A stretch of 64,000 bases of DNA. Origin: Carya illinoinensis (Eukaryota; Streptophyta; Magnoliopsida; Fagales; Juglandaceae). Shown piece by piece: positions 37,801 through 51,700 of this stretch. The stretch spans positions 21,728,894 to 21,792,893 of the forward strand of contig NC_056765.1 of the NCBI RefSeq assembly GCF_018687715.1, written 5' to 3'. Both the position numbers and the translations under genes were made by a program. How positions within the stretch are numbered: the first letter of the stretch is position 1; every line of letters starts with the position of its first letter. The notes under the pieces were generated by a model. The model was not told the origin of the DNA. It was given only the letters and a program-made list of their open reading frames with translations, and did no database searches.

Positions 37801-40800
37801 GTGGGTGGGTTTCAATATGATGACTGAAGTTAAAGACAGATTTCTTGGTGCCGTTTTGTCCAAACCAAGAACTGAACTACGAGGGTCAGGGAGGTGTGTA
37901 CACGAAGAAGTTTCCCCTGAGGAAAAGGTAAAAAAGGACAAGGCTAAGGGCGGAATTGTACGAATGCACTTGAAGGTGCACCTAGCTTCCGATTCGCAGT
38001 CAATTGGAAATTGACATGGCTTTGGTCCTAGTGATGTGTGATAGATCAAGGCTAATCATCTAAATCAATGTAAGAATAATGTAACACAAAAATAATATCA
38101 AAAAGGTGCAAATGAAAGGGAAATTAAGCTCAAAATATGGTTTATAGGTTACTAATCATCTTTAAGTTGATTAATGCGCTTTAGCCTAGTAAGAAACTTA
38201 ACAATGGTTGGATGAGCACATTAGCCTCGTGTGGAACTCCTTGGGCTTGACGGAAACCAATGGATTCATGTTGGCGGGCTTCAATATGATGAATGAAGTT
38301 AATGACAGATTTCTTGGTGCCATTTTGTCCAAACTTAGAACTGAACTACGAGGGTCAGGCAGGTGTATACACCAAGAAGTTTCCCTTGAGGAAAAGGTCG
38401 AAAAGGACAAGGCTAAGGGCGGAATTGTACGAATGCAATCGAAGGTGCACCTAGCTTGCGATTCGCTGTGAATTGGAAATTGACATGGCTTTGGTTCTAG
38501 TGATGTGTGATAGGTCCAGGCTAATCTTCTAAATCAGTTTAACAATAATGTAAGACAACAATAATATCAAAACGGTGCAGATCAAAGGAAGAGAATGAAT
38601 TGAAAGGGAAATTAAGCTCAAAATATGGTTTAAAGATTTACTAATCATCTTTAAGTTGATTAATGCGCTTTAGTCTAGTTAGAAACTTAACAAAGGTTGG
38701 ATGAGCACATTAGCCTCATGTGGAACTCCTTGGGCTTGAGGGAAACCAATGGATTCATGTGGGCGGGTTTCAATACGATGAATGATGTTAAAGACAGATT
38801 TCTTGGTGCCATTTCGTCCAAGCCCAGAATTGAACTACGAGGGTCAGGGAGGTGTGTACACCGGGAAGTTTCCCTTGAGGAAAAGGTCAAAAAGTACAAG
38901 GCTAAGGGCGGAATTGTACGAATGCACTTGAAGGTGTACCTAGCTTCCGATTCGCAGTCAATTGGAAATTGACATGGCTTTGGTCCTAGTGATGTGTGAT
39001 ATATCAAGGCTAATCTTCTAAATCAATGTAAGAATAATGTAACACAAAAATAATATCAAAAAGGTGCAAATGAAAGGGAAATTAAGCTCAAAATATGGTT
39101 TATAGGTTACTAATCATCTTTAAGTTGATTAATGCGCTTTAGCCTAGTAAGAAACTTAACAATGGTTGGATGAGCAAATTAGCCTCATGTGGAACTCCTT
39201 GGGCGTGAGGGAAACCAATGGATTCATGTGGGCGGGCTTCAATATGATGAATGAAGTTAAAGACAGATTTCTTGGTGCCATTTCGTCCAAACTTAGAACT
39301 GAACTACGAGGGTCAGGCAGGTGTGTACACCAAGAAGTTTCCCTTCAGGAAAAGGTCAAAAAGGACAAGGCTAAGGGCGGAATTGTACGAATGCACTCGA
39401 AGGTGCACCTAGCTTCCGATTCGCTGTGAATTGCAAATTGACATGGCTTTGGTTCTAGTGATGTGTTATAGATCAAGACTAATCTTCTAAATCAATCTAA
39501 GAATAATGTAAAACAACAATAAAATCAAAAAGGTGCAAATGAAAGGGAGAGAATGAATTTAAGTGGAAATTAAGCTCAAAATATGGTTTAAAGATTACTA
39601 ATCATCTTTAAGTTTATTAATGCGCTTTAGTCTAGTTAGGAACTTAACAATGGTTTGATGAGCACATTAGCCTCATGTGGAACTCCTTGGGCTTGAGGAA
39701 AACCAATGGAATTCATGTGGGCGGGCTTCAATGCGATGAATGAAGTTAAAGACAGATTTCTTGGTGCCATTTCGTCCAAACCTAGAACTGAACTACGAGT
39801 GTCAGGCAGGTGTGTACACCAAGAAGTTTCCCTTGAGGAAAAGGTAAAAAACGACAAGGCTAAGGGCGGAATTGTACGAATGCACTCGAAGGTGCACCTA
39901 GCTTCCGATTCGCTGTCAATTGCAAATTGACATGGCTTTGGTTCTAGTGATGTGTGATAGATCAATACTAATCTTCTAAATCAATCTAAGAATAATGTAA
40001 AACAACAATAAAATCAAAAAGGTGCAAATGAAAGGGAGAGAATGAATTTAAGTGGAAATTAAGCTCAAAATATGGTTTAAAGATTACTAATCATCTTTAC
40101 GTTTATTAATGCGCTTTAGTCCAGTTAGAAACTTAACAATGGTTTCATGAGCACATTAGCCTCATGTGGAACTCCTTGGGCTTGAGGGAAACCAATGCGT
40201 TGGTGTGTGTGGGTTTCAATATGATGACTGAAGTTAAAGACAGATTTCTTGGTGCCGTTTTGTCCAAACCAAGAACTGAACTACGAGGGTCAGGGAGGTG
40301 TGTACACGAAGAAGTTTCCCCTGAGGAAAAGGTAAAAAAGGACAAGGCTAAGGGCGGAATTGTACGAATGCACTTGAAGGTGCACCTAGCTTCCGATTCG
40401 CAGTCAATTGGAAATTGACATGGCTTTGGTCCTAGTGATGTGTGATAGATCAAGGCTAATCATCTAAATCAATGTAAGAATAATGTAACACAAAAATAAT
40501 ATCAAAAAGGTGCAAAAGAAAGGGAAATTAAGCTCAAAATATGGTTTATAGGTTACTAATCATCTTTAAGTTGATTAATGCGCTTTAGCCTAGTAAGAAA
40601 CTTAACAATGGTTGGATGAGCACATTAGCCTCGTGTGGAACTCCTTGGGCGTGAGGGAAACCAATGGATTCATGTGGGCGGGCTTCAATATGATGAATGA
40701 AGTTAAAGACAGATTTCTTGGTGCCATTTCGTCCAAACTTAGAACTGAACTACGAGGGTCAGGCAGGTGTGTACACCAAGAAGTTTCCCTTCAGGAAAAG

Positions 40801-43800
40801 GTCAAAAAGGACAAGGCTAAGGGCGGAATTGTACGAATGCACTCGAAGGTGCACCTAGCTTCCGATTCGCTGTGAATTGCAAATTGACATGGCTTTGGTT
40901 CTAGTGATGTGTTATAGATCAAGACTAATCTTCTAAATCAATCTAAGAATAATGTAAAACAACAATAAAATCAAAAAGGTGCAAATGAAAGGGAGAGAAT
41001 GAATTTAAGTGGAAATTAAGCTCAAAATATGGTTTAAAGATTACTAATCATCTTTAAGTTTATTAATGCGCTTTAGTCTAGTTAGGAACTTAACAATGGT
41101 TTGATGAGCACATTAGCCTCATGTGGAACTCCTTGGGCTTGAGGAAAACCAATGGAATTCATGTGGGCGGGCTTCAATGCGATGAATGAAGTTAAAGACA
41201 GATTTCTTGGTGCCATTTCGTCCAAACCTAGAACTGAACTACGAGTGTCAGGCAGGTGTGTACACCAAGAAGTTTCCCTTGAGGAAAAGGTAAAAAACGA
41301 CAAGGCTAAGGGCGGAATTGTACGAATGCACTCGAAGGTGCACCTAGCTTCCGATTCGCTGTCAATTGCAAATTGACATGGCTTTGGTTCTAGTGATGTG
41401 TGATAGATCAATACTAATCTTCTAAATCAATCTAAGAATAATGTAAAACAACAATAAAATCAAAAAGGTGCAAATGAAAGGGAGAGAATGAATTTAAGTG
41501 GAAATTAAGCTCAAAATATGGTTTAAAGATTACTAATCATCTTTAAGTTTATTAATGCGCTTTAGTCCAGTTAGAAACTTAACAATGGTTTCATGAGCAC
41601 ATTAGCCTCATGTGGAACTCCTTGGGCATGAGGGAAACCAATGCGTTGGTGTGTGTGGGTTTCAATATGATGACTGAAGTTAAAGACAGATTTCTTGGTG
41701 CCGTTTTGTCCAAACCAAGAACTGAACTACGAGGGTCAGGGAGGTGTGTACACGAAGAAGTTTCCCCTGAGGAAAAGGTAAAAAAGGACAAGGCTAAGGG
41801 CGGAATTGTACGAATGCACTTGAAGGTGCACCTAGCTTCCGATTCGCAGTCAATTGGAAATTGACATGGCTTTGGTCCTAGTGATGTGTGATAGATCAAG
41901 GCTAATCATCTAAATCAATGTAAGAATAATGTAACACAAAAATAATATCAAAAAGGTGCAAAAGAAAGGGAAATTAAGCTCAAAATATGGTTTATAGGTT
42001 ACTAATCATCTTTAAGTTGATTAATGCGCTTTAGCCTAGTAAGAAACTTAACAATGGTTGGATGAGCACATTAGCCTCGTGTGGAACTCCTTGGGCTTGA
42101 CGGAAACCAATGGATTCATGTTGGCGGGCTTCAATATGATGAATGAAGTTAATGACAGATTTCTTGGTGCCATTTTGTCCAAACTTAGAACTGAACTACG
42201 AGGGTCAGGCAGGTGTATACACCAAGATGTTTCCCTTGAGGAAAAGGTCGAAAAGGACAAGGCTAAGGGCGGAATTGTACGAATGCAATCGAAGGTGCAC
42301 CTAGCTTGCGATTCGCTGTGAATTGGAAATTGACATGGCTTTGGTTCTAGTGATGTGTGATAGGTCCAGGCTAATCTTCTAAATCAGTTTAACAATAATG
42401 TAAGACAACAATAATATCAAAACGGTGCAGATCAAAGGAAGAGAATGAATTGAAAGGGAAATTAAGCTCAAAACATTGTTTAAAGATTTACTAATCATCT
42501 TTAAGTTGATTAATGCGCTTTAGTCTAGTTAGAAACTTAACAAAGGTTGGATGAGCACATTAGCCTCATGTGGAACTCCTTGGGCTTGAGGGAAACCAAT
42601 GGATTCATGTGGGCGGGTTTCAATACGATGAATGATGTTAAAGACAGATTTCTTGGTGCCATTTCGTCCAAGCCCAGAATTGAACTACGAGGGTCAGGGA
42701 GGTGTGTACACCGGGAAGTTTCCCTTGAGGAAAAGGTCAAAAAGTACAAGGCTAAGGGCGGAATTGTACGAATGCACTTGAAGGTGTACCTAGCTTCCGA
42801 TTCGCAGTCAATTGGAAATTGACATGGCTTTGGTCCTAGTGATGTGTGATATATCAAGGCTAATCTTCTAAATCAATGTAAGAATAATGTAACACAAAAA
42901 TAATATCAAAAAGGTGCAAATGAAAGGGAAATTAAGCTCAAAATATGGTTTATAGGTTGCTAATCATCTTTAAGTTGATTAATGCGCTTTAGCCTAGTAA
43001 GAAACTTAACAATGGTTGGATGAGCAAATTAGCCTCATGTGGAACTCCTTGGGCGTGAGGGAAACCAATGGATTCATGTGGGCGGGCTTCAATATGATGA
43101 ATGAAGTTAAAGACAGATTTCTTGGTGCCATTTCGTCCAAACTTAGAACTGAACTACGAGGGTCAGGCAGGTGTGTACACCAAGAAGTTTCCCTTCAGGA
43201 AAAGGTCAAAAAGGACAAGGCTAAGGGCGGAATTGTACGAATGCACTCGAAGGTGCACCTAGCTTCCGATTCGCTGTGAACTGCAAATTGACATGGCTTT
43301 GGTTCTAGTGATGTGTTATAGATCAAGACTAATCTTCTAAATCAATCTAAGAATAATGTAAAACAACAATAAAATCAAAAAGGTGCAAATGAAAGGGATA
43401 GAATGAATTTAAGTGGAAATTAAGCTCAAAATATGGTTTAAAGATTACTAATCATCTTTAAGTTTATTAATGCGCTTTAGTCTAGTTAGGAACTTAACAA
43501 TGGTTTGATGAGCACATTAGCCTCATGTGGAACTCCTTGGGCTTGAGGAAAACCAATGGAATTCATGTGGGCGGGCTTCAATGCGATGAATGAAGTTAAA
43601 GACAGATTTCTTGGTGCCATTTCGTCCAAACCTAGAACTGAACTACGAGTGTCAGGCAGGTGTGTACACCAAGAAGTTTCCCTTGAGGAAAAGGTCAAAA
43701 ACGACAAGGCTAAGGGCGGAATTGTACGAATGCACTCGAAGGTGCACCTAGCTTCCGATTCGCTGTCAATTGCAAATTGACATGGCTTTGGTTCTAGTGA

Positions 43801-46800
43801 TGTGTGATAGATCAATACTAATCTTCTAAATCAATCTAAGAATAATGTAAAACAACAATAAAATCAAAAAGGTGCAAATGAAAGGGAGAGAATGAATTTA
43901 AGTGGAAATTAAGCTCAAAATATGGTTTAAAGATTACTAATCATCTTTAAGTTTATTAATGCGCTTTAGTCCAGTTAGAAACTTAACAATGGTTTCATGA
44001 GCACATTAGCCTCATGTGGAACTCCTTGGGCTTGAGGGAAACCAATGCGTTGGTGTGTGTGGGTTTCAATATGATGACTGAAGTTAAAGACAGATTTCTT
44101 GGTGCCGTTTTGTCCAAACCAAGAACTGAACTACGAGGGTCAGGGAGGTGTGTACACGAAGAAGTTTCCCCTGAGGAAAAGGTAAAAAAGGACAAGGCTA
44201 AGGGCGGAATTGTACGAATGCACTTGAAGGTGCACCTAGCTTCCGATTCGCAGTCAATTGGAAATTGACATGGCTTTGGTCCTAGTGATGTGTGATAGAT
44301 CAAGGCTAATCATCTAAATCAATGTAAGAATAATGTAACACAAAAATAATATATCAAAAAGGTGCAAATGAAAGGGAAATTAAGCTCAAAATATGGTTTA
44401 TAGGTTACTAATCATCTTTAAGTTGATTAATGCGCTTTAGCCTAGTAAGAAACTTAACAATGGTTGGATGAGCACATTAGCCTCGTGTGGAACTCCTTGG
44501 GCTTGACGGAAACCAATGGATTCATGTTGGCGGGCTTCAATATGATGAATGAAGTTAATGACAGATTTCTTGGTGCCATTTTGTCCAAACTTAGAACTGA
44601 ACTACGAGGGTCAGGCAGGTGTATACACCAAGAAGTTTCCCTTGAGGAAAAGGTCGAAAAGGACAAGGCTAAGGGCGGAATTGTACGAATGCAATCGAAG
44701 GTGCACCTAGCTTGCGATTCGCTGTGAATTGGAAATTGACATGGCTTTGGTTCTAGTGATGTGTGATAGGTCCAGGCTAATCTTCTAAATCAGTTTAACA
44801 ATAATGTGAGACAACAATAATATCAAAACGGTGCAGATCAAAGGAAGAGAATGAATTGAAAGGGAAATTAAGCTCAAAACATTGTTTAAAGATTTACTAA
44901 TCATCTTTAAGTTGATTAATGCGCTTTAGTCTAGTTAGAAACTTAACAAAGGTTGGATGAGCACATTAGCCTCATGTGGAACTCCTTGGGCTTGAGGGAA
45001 ACCAATGGATTCATGTGGGCGGGTTTCAATACGATGAATGATGTTAAAGACAGATTTCTTGGTGCCATTTCGTCCAAGCCCAGAATTGAACTACGAGGGT
45101 CAGGGAGGTGTGTACACCGGGAAGTTTCCCTTGAGGAAAAGGTCAAAAAGTACAAGGCTAAGGGCGGAATTGTACGAATGCACTTGAAGGTGTACCTAGC
45201 TTCCGATTCGCAGTCAATTGGAAATTGACATGGCTTTGGTCCTAGTGATGTGTGATATATCAAGGCTAATCTTCTAAATCAATGTAAGAATAATGTAACA
45301 CAAAAATAATATCAAAAAGGTGCAAATGAAAGGGAAATTAAGCTCAAAATATGGTTTATAGGTTGCTAATCATCTTTAAGTTGATTAATGCGCTTTAGCC
45401 TAGTAAGAAACTTAACAATGGTTGGATGAGCAAATTAGCCTCATGTGGAACTCCTTGGGCGTGAGGGAAACCAATGGATTCATGTGGGCGGGCTTCAATA
45501 TGATGAATGAAGTTAAAGACAGATTTCTTGGTGCCATTTCGTCCAAACTTAGAACTGAACTACGAGGGTCAGGCAGGTGTGTACACCAAGAAGTTTCCCT
45601 TCAGGAAAAGGTCAAAAAGGACAAGGCTAAGGGCGGAATTGTACGAATGCACTCGAAGGTGCACCTAGCTTCCGATTCGCTGTGAACTGCAAATTGACAT
45701 GGCTTTGGTTCTAGTGATGTGTTATAGATCAAGACTAATCTTCTAAATCAATCTAAGAATAATGTAAAACAACAATAAAATCAAAAAGGTGCAAATGAAA
45801 GGGATAGAATGAATTTAAGTGGAAATTAAGCTCAAAATATGGTTTAAAGATTACTAATCATCTTTAAGTTTATTAATGCGCTTTAGTCTAGTTAGGAACT
45901 TAACAATGGTTTGATGAGCACATTAGCCTCATGTGGAACTCCTTGGGCTTGAGGAAAACCAATGGAATTCATGTGGGCGGGCTTCAATGCGATGAATGAA
46001 GTTAAAGACAGATTTCTTGGTGCCATTTCGTCCAAACCTAGAACTGAACTACGAGTGTCAGGCAGGTGTGTACACCAAGAAGTTTCCCTTGAGGAAAAGG
46101 TCAAAAACGACAAGGCTAAGGGCGGAATTGTACGAATGCACTCGAAGGTGCACCTAGCTTCCGATTCGCTGTCAATTGCAAATTGACATGGCTTTGGTTC
46201 TAGTGATGTGTGATAGATCAATACTAATCTTCTAAATCAATCTAAGAATAATGTAAAACAACAATAAAATCAAAAAGGTGCAAATGAAAGGGAGAGAATG
46301 AATTTAAGTGGAAATTAAGCTCAAAATATGGTTTAAAGATTACTAATCATCTTTAAGTTTATTAATGCGCTTTAGTCCAGTTAGAAACTTAACAATGGTT
46401 TCATGAGCACATTAGCCTCATGTGGAACTCCTTGGGCTTGAGGGAAACCAATGCGTTGGTGTGTGTGGGTTTCAATATGATGACTGAAGTTAAAGACAGA
46501 TTTCTTGGTGCCGTTTTGTCCAAACCAAGAACTGAACTACGAGGGTCAGGGAGGTGTGTACACGAAGAAGTTTCCCCTGAGGAAAAGGTAAAAAAGGACA
46601 AGGCTAAGGGCGGAATTGTACGAATGCACTTGAAGGTGCACCTAGCTTCCGATTCGCAGTCAATTGGAAATTGACATGGCTTTGGTCCTAGTGATGTGTG
46701 ATAGATCAAGGCTAATCATCTAAATCAATGTAAGAATAATGTAACACAAAAATAATATATCAAAAAGGTGCAAATGAAAGGGAAATTAAGCTCAAAATAT

Positions 46801-49800
46801 GGTTTATAGGTTACTAATCATCTTTAAGTTGATTAATGCGCTTTAGCCTAGTAAGAAACTTAACAATGGTTGGATGAGCACATTAGCCTCGTGTGGAACT
46901 CCTTGGGCTTGACGGAAACCAATGGATTCATGTTGGCGGGCTTCAATATGATGAATGAAGTTAATGACAGATTTCTTGGTGCCATTTTGTCCAAACTTAG
47001 AACTGAACTACGAGGGTCAGGCAGGTGTATACACCAAGAAGTTTCCCTTGAGGAAAAGGTCGAAAAGGACAAGGCTAAGGGCGGAATTGTACGAATGCAA
47101 TCGAAGGTGCACCTAGCTTGCGATTCGCTGTGAATTGGAAATTGACATGGCTTTGGTTCTAGTGATGTGTGATAGGTCCAGGCTAATCTTCTAAATCAGT
47201 TTAACAATAATGTGAGACAACAATAATATCAAAACGGTGCAGATCAAAGGAAGAGAATGAATTGAAAGGGAAATTAAGCTCAAAACATTGTTTAAAGATT
47301 TACTAATCATCTTTAAGTTGATTAATGCGCTTTAGTCTAGTTAGAAACTTAACAAAGGTTGGATGAGCACATTAGCCTCATGTGGAACTCCTTGGGCTTG
47401 AGGGAAACCAATGGATTCATGTGGGCGGGTTTCAATACGATGAATGATGTTAAAGACAGATTTCTTGGTGCCATTTCGTCCAAGCCCAGAATTGAACTAC
47501 GAGGGTCAGGGAGGTGTGTACACCGGGAAGTTTCCCTTGAGGAAAAGGTCAAAAAGTACAAGGCTAAGGGCGGAATTGTACGAATGCACTTGAAGGTGTA
47601 CCTAGCTTCCGATTCGCAGTCAATTGGAAATTGACATGGCTTTGGTCCTAGTGATGTGTGATATATCAAGGCTAATCTTCTAAATCAATGTAAGAATAAT
47701 GTAACACAAAAATAATATCAAAAAGGTGCAAATGAAAGGGAAATTAAGCTCAAAATATGGTTTATAGGTTACTAATCATCTTTAAGTTGATTAATGCGCT
47801 TTAGCCTAGTAAGAAACTTAACAATGGTTGGATGAGCAAATTAGCCTCGTGTGGAACTCCTTGGGCGTGAGGGAAACCAATGGATTCATGTGGGCGGGCT
47901 TCAATATGATGAATGAAGTTAAAGACAGATTTCTTGGTGCCATTTCGTCCAAACTTAGAACTGAACTACGAGGGTCAGGCAGGTGTGTACACCAAGAAGT
48001 TTCCCTTCAGGAAAAGGTCAAAAAGGACAAGGCTAAGGGCGGAATTGTACGAATGCACTCGAAGGTGCACCTAGCTTCCGATTCGCTGTGAACTGCAAAT
48101 TGACATGGCTTTGGTTCTAGTGATGTGTTATAGATCAAGACTAATCTTCTAAATCAATCTAAGAATAATGTAAAACAACAATAAAATCAAAAAGGTGCAA
48201 ATGAAAGGGAGAGAATGAATTTAAGTGGAAATTAAGCTCAAAATATGGTTTAAAGATTACTAATCATCTTTAAGTTTATTAATGCGCTTTAGTCTAGTTA
48301 GGAACTTAACAATGGTTTGATGAGCACATTAGCCTCATGTGGAACTCCTTGGGCTTGAGGAAAACCAATGGAATTCATGTGGGCGGGCTTCAATGCGATG
48401 AATGAAGTTAAAGACAGATTTCTTGGTGCCATTTCGTCCAAACCTAGAACTGAACTACGAGTGTCAGGCAGGTGTGTACACCAAGAAGTTTCCCTTGAGG
48501 AAAAGGTCAAAAACGACAAGGCTAAGGGCGGAATTGTACGAATGCACTCGAAGGTGCACCTAGCTTCCGATTCGCTGTCAATTGCAAATTGACATGGCTT
48601 TGGTTCTAGTGATGTGTGATAGATCAATACTAATCTTCTAAATCAATCTAAGAATAATGTAAAACAACAATAAAATCAAAAAGGTGCAAATGAAAGGGAG
48701 AGAATGAATTTAAGTGGAAATTAAGCTCAAAATATGGTTTAAAGATTACTAATCATCTTTAAGTTTATTAATGCGCTTTAGTCCAGTTAGAAACTTAACA
48801 ATGGTTTCATGAGCACATTAGCCTCATGTGGAACTCCTTGGGCTTGAGGGAAACCAATGCGTTGGTGTGTGTGGGTTTCAATATGATGACTGAAGTTAAA
48901 GACAGATTTCTTGGTGCCGTTTTGTCCAAACCAAGAACTGAACTACGAGGGTCAGGGATGTGTGTACACGAAGAAGTTTCCCCTGAGGAAAAGGTAAAAA
49001 AGGACAAGGCTAAGGGCGGAATTGTACGAATGCACTTGAAGGTGCACCTAGCTTCCAATTCGCAGTCAATTGGAAATTGACATGGCTTTGGTCCTAGTGA
49101 TGTGTGATAGATCAAGGCTAATCATCTAAATCAATGTAAGAATAATGTAACACAAAAATAATATCAAAAAGGTGCAAATGAAAGGGAAATTAAGCTCAAA
49201 ATATGGTTTATAGGTTACTAATCATCTTTAAGTTGATTAATGCGCTTTAGCCTAGTAAGAAACTTAACAATGGTTGGATGAGCACATTAGCCTCGTGTGG
49301 AACTCCTTGGGCTTGAGGGAAACCAATGGATTCATGTTGGCGAGCTTCAATATGATGAATGAAGTTAATGACAGATTTCTTGGTGCCATTTTGTCCAAAC
49401 TTAGAACTGAACTACGAGGGTCAGGCAGGTGTATACACCAAGAAGTTTCCCTTGAGGAAAAGGTCGAAAAGGACAAGGCTAAGGGCGGAATTGTACGAAT
49501 GCAATCGAAGGTGCACCTAGCTTGCGATTCGCTGTGAATTGGAAATTGACATGGCTTTGGTTCTAGTGATGTGTGATAGGTCCAGGCTAATCTTCTAAAT
49601 CAGTTTAACAATAATGTGAGACAACAATAATATCAAAACGGTGCAGATCAAAGGGAGAGAATGAATTGAAAGGGAAATTAAGCTCAAAACATAGTTTAAA
49701 GATTTACTAATCATCTTTAAGTTGATTAATGCGCTTTAGTCTAGTTAGAAACTTAACAAAGGTTGGATGAGCACATTAGCCTCATTTGGAACTCCTTGGG

Positions 49801-51700
49801 CTTGAGGGAAACCAATGGATTCATGTGGGCGGGTTTCAATACGATGAATGATGTTAAAGACAGATTTCTTGGTGCCATTTCGTCCAAGCCCAGAATTGAA
49901 CTACGAGGGTCAGGGAGGTGTGTACACTGGGAAGTTTCCCTTGAGGAAAAGGTCAAAAAGGACAAGGTTAAGGGCGGAATTGTACGAATGCACTTGAAGG
50001 TGTACCTAGCTTCCGATTCGCAGTCAATTGGAAATTGACAAGGCTTTGGTCCTAGTGATGTGTGATATATCAAGGCTAATCTTCTAAATCAATGTAAGAA
50101 TAATGTAACACAAAAATAATATCAAAAAGGTGCAAATGAAAGGGAAATTAAGCTCAAAATATGGTTTATAGGTTACTAATCATCTTTAAGTTGATTAATG
50201 CGCTTTAGCCTAGTAAGAAACTTAACAATGGTTGGATGAGCAAATTAGCCTCGTGTGGAACTCCTTGGGCGTGAGGGAAACCAATGGATTCATGTGGGCG
50301 GGCTACAATATGATGAATGAAGTTAAAGACAGATTTCTTGGTGCCATTTCGTCCAAACTTAGAACTGAACTACGAGGGTCAGGTAGGTGTGTACACCAAG
50401 AAGTTTCCCTTCAGGAAAAGGTCAAAAAGGACAAGGCTAAGGGCGGAATTGTACGAATGCACTCGAAGGTGCACCTAGCTTGCGATTCGCTGTGAATTGC
50501 AAATTGACATGGCTTTGGTTCTAGTGATGTGTGATAGATCAAGACTAATCTTCTAAATTAATCTAAGAATAATGTAAAACAACAATAAAATCAAAAAGGT
50601 GCAAATGAAAGGGAGAGAATGAATTTAAGTGGAAATTAAGCTCAAAATATGGTTTAAAGATTACTAATCATCTTTAAGTTTATTAATGCGCTTTAGTCTA
50701 GTTAGGAACTTAACAATGGTTTGATGAGCACATTAGCCTCATGTGGAACTCCTTGGGCTTGAGGAAAACCAATGGGAATTCTTCATGTGGGCGGGCTTCA
50801 ATGCGATGAATGAAGTTAAAGACAGATTTCTTGGTGCCATTTCGTCCAAACCTAGAACTGAACTACGAGTGTCAGGCAGGTGTGTACACCAAGAAGTTTC
50901 CCTTGAGGAAAAGGTCAAAAACGACAAGGCTAAGGGCGGAATTGTACGAATGCACTCGAAGCTGCACCTAGCTTGCGATTCGCTATGAATTGGAAATTGA
51001 CATGGCTTTGGTTCTAGTGATGTGTGATAGATCACGGCTAATCTTCTAAGTCAATCTAAGAATAATGTAAAAAAACAATAACATCAAAAAGGTACAGATG
51101 GAAGGGAGAGAATGAATTTAAAGGGAAATTAACCTCAAAACATGGTTTAAACATTACTAATCCTCTTTAAGTTGATTAATGCACTTTAGTCTAGTTAGAA
51201 ACTTAACAATGGTTTCATGAGCACATTAGCCTCATGTGGAACTCCTTGGGCTTGAGGGAAACCAATGCGTTGGTGTGTGTGGGTTTCAATATGATGACTG
51301 AAGTTAAAGACAGATTTCTTGGTGCCGTTTTGTCCAAACCAAGAACTGAACTACGAGGGTCAGGGAGGCGTGTACACGAAGAAGTTTCCCCTGAGGAAAA
51401 CGTAAAAAACGGCGAGGCTAAGGGCGGAATTGTACGAATGCACTTGAAGGTGCACATATCTTCCGATTCGTAGTCAATTGGAAATTGACATGGCTTTGGT
51501 TCTAGCGATGTGTGATACATCGAGGCGAATCTTCTAAATCAATCTAAGAATAATGTAAGATAACAATAATATCAAAAAGGTGCAGATGAAAGGGAAAGAA
51601 TGAATTGAAAGGGAAATTTAGCTCAAAACATAGTTTAAAGATTACAAATCATCTTTAAGTTGATTAATGCGCTTTAGTCTAGTTAGAAACTTAACAATGG
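34862..51700 (+). repeat. HOR3: 5-monomer higher-order repeat, 2404-2406 bp, with edited copies
   Basis: After a D-like unit at 34862, the order E'-F'-X-Y-Z repeats. Full copies start at 38208, 42058, 44464, 46870 and 49274 (unit lengths 489, 469, about 488, about 489, 469-471). The first copy (35331-38207) has X twice, at 36289 and 36758. The block 40612-42057 holds only X-Y-Z. E' is marked by CTTGACGGAAACC in most copies, F' by AAAAAGTACAAGG, X by GGGCGTGAGGG, Y by AATGGAATTCATG and Z by ATGCGTTGGTGTG. Copies at 42058 and 44464 share a 2-bp insertion (AATAATATATC near 44347 and 46753) and GGTTGCTAATC, so they are recent sisters. Confidence 0.92.
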
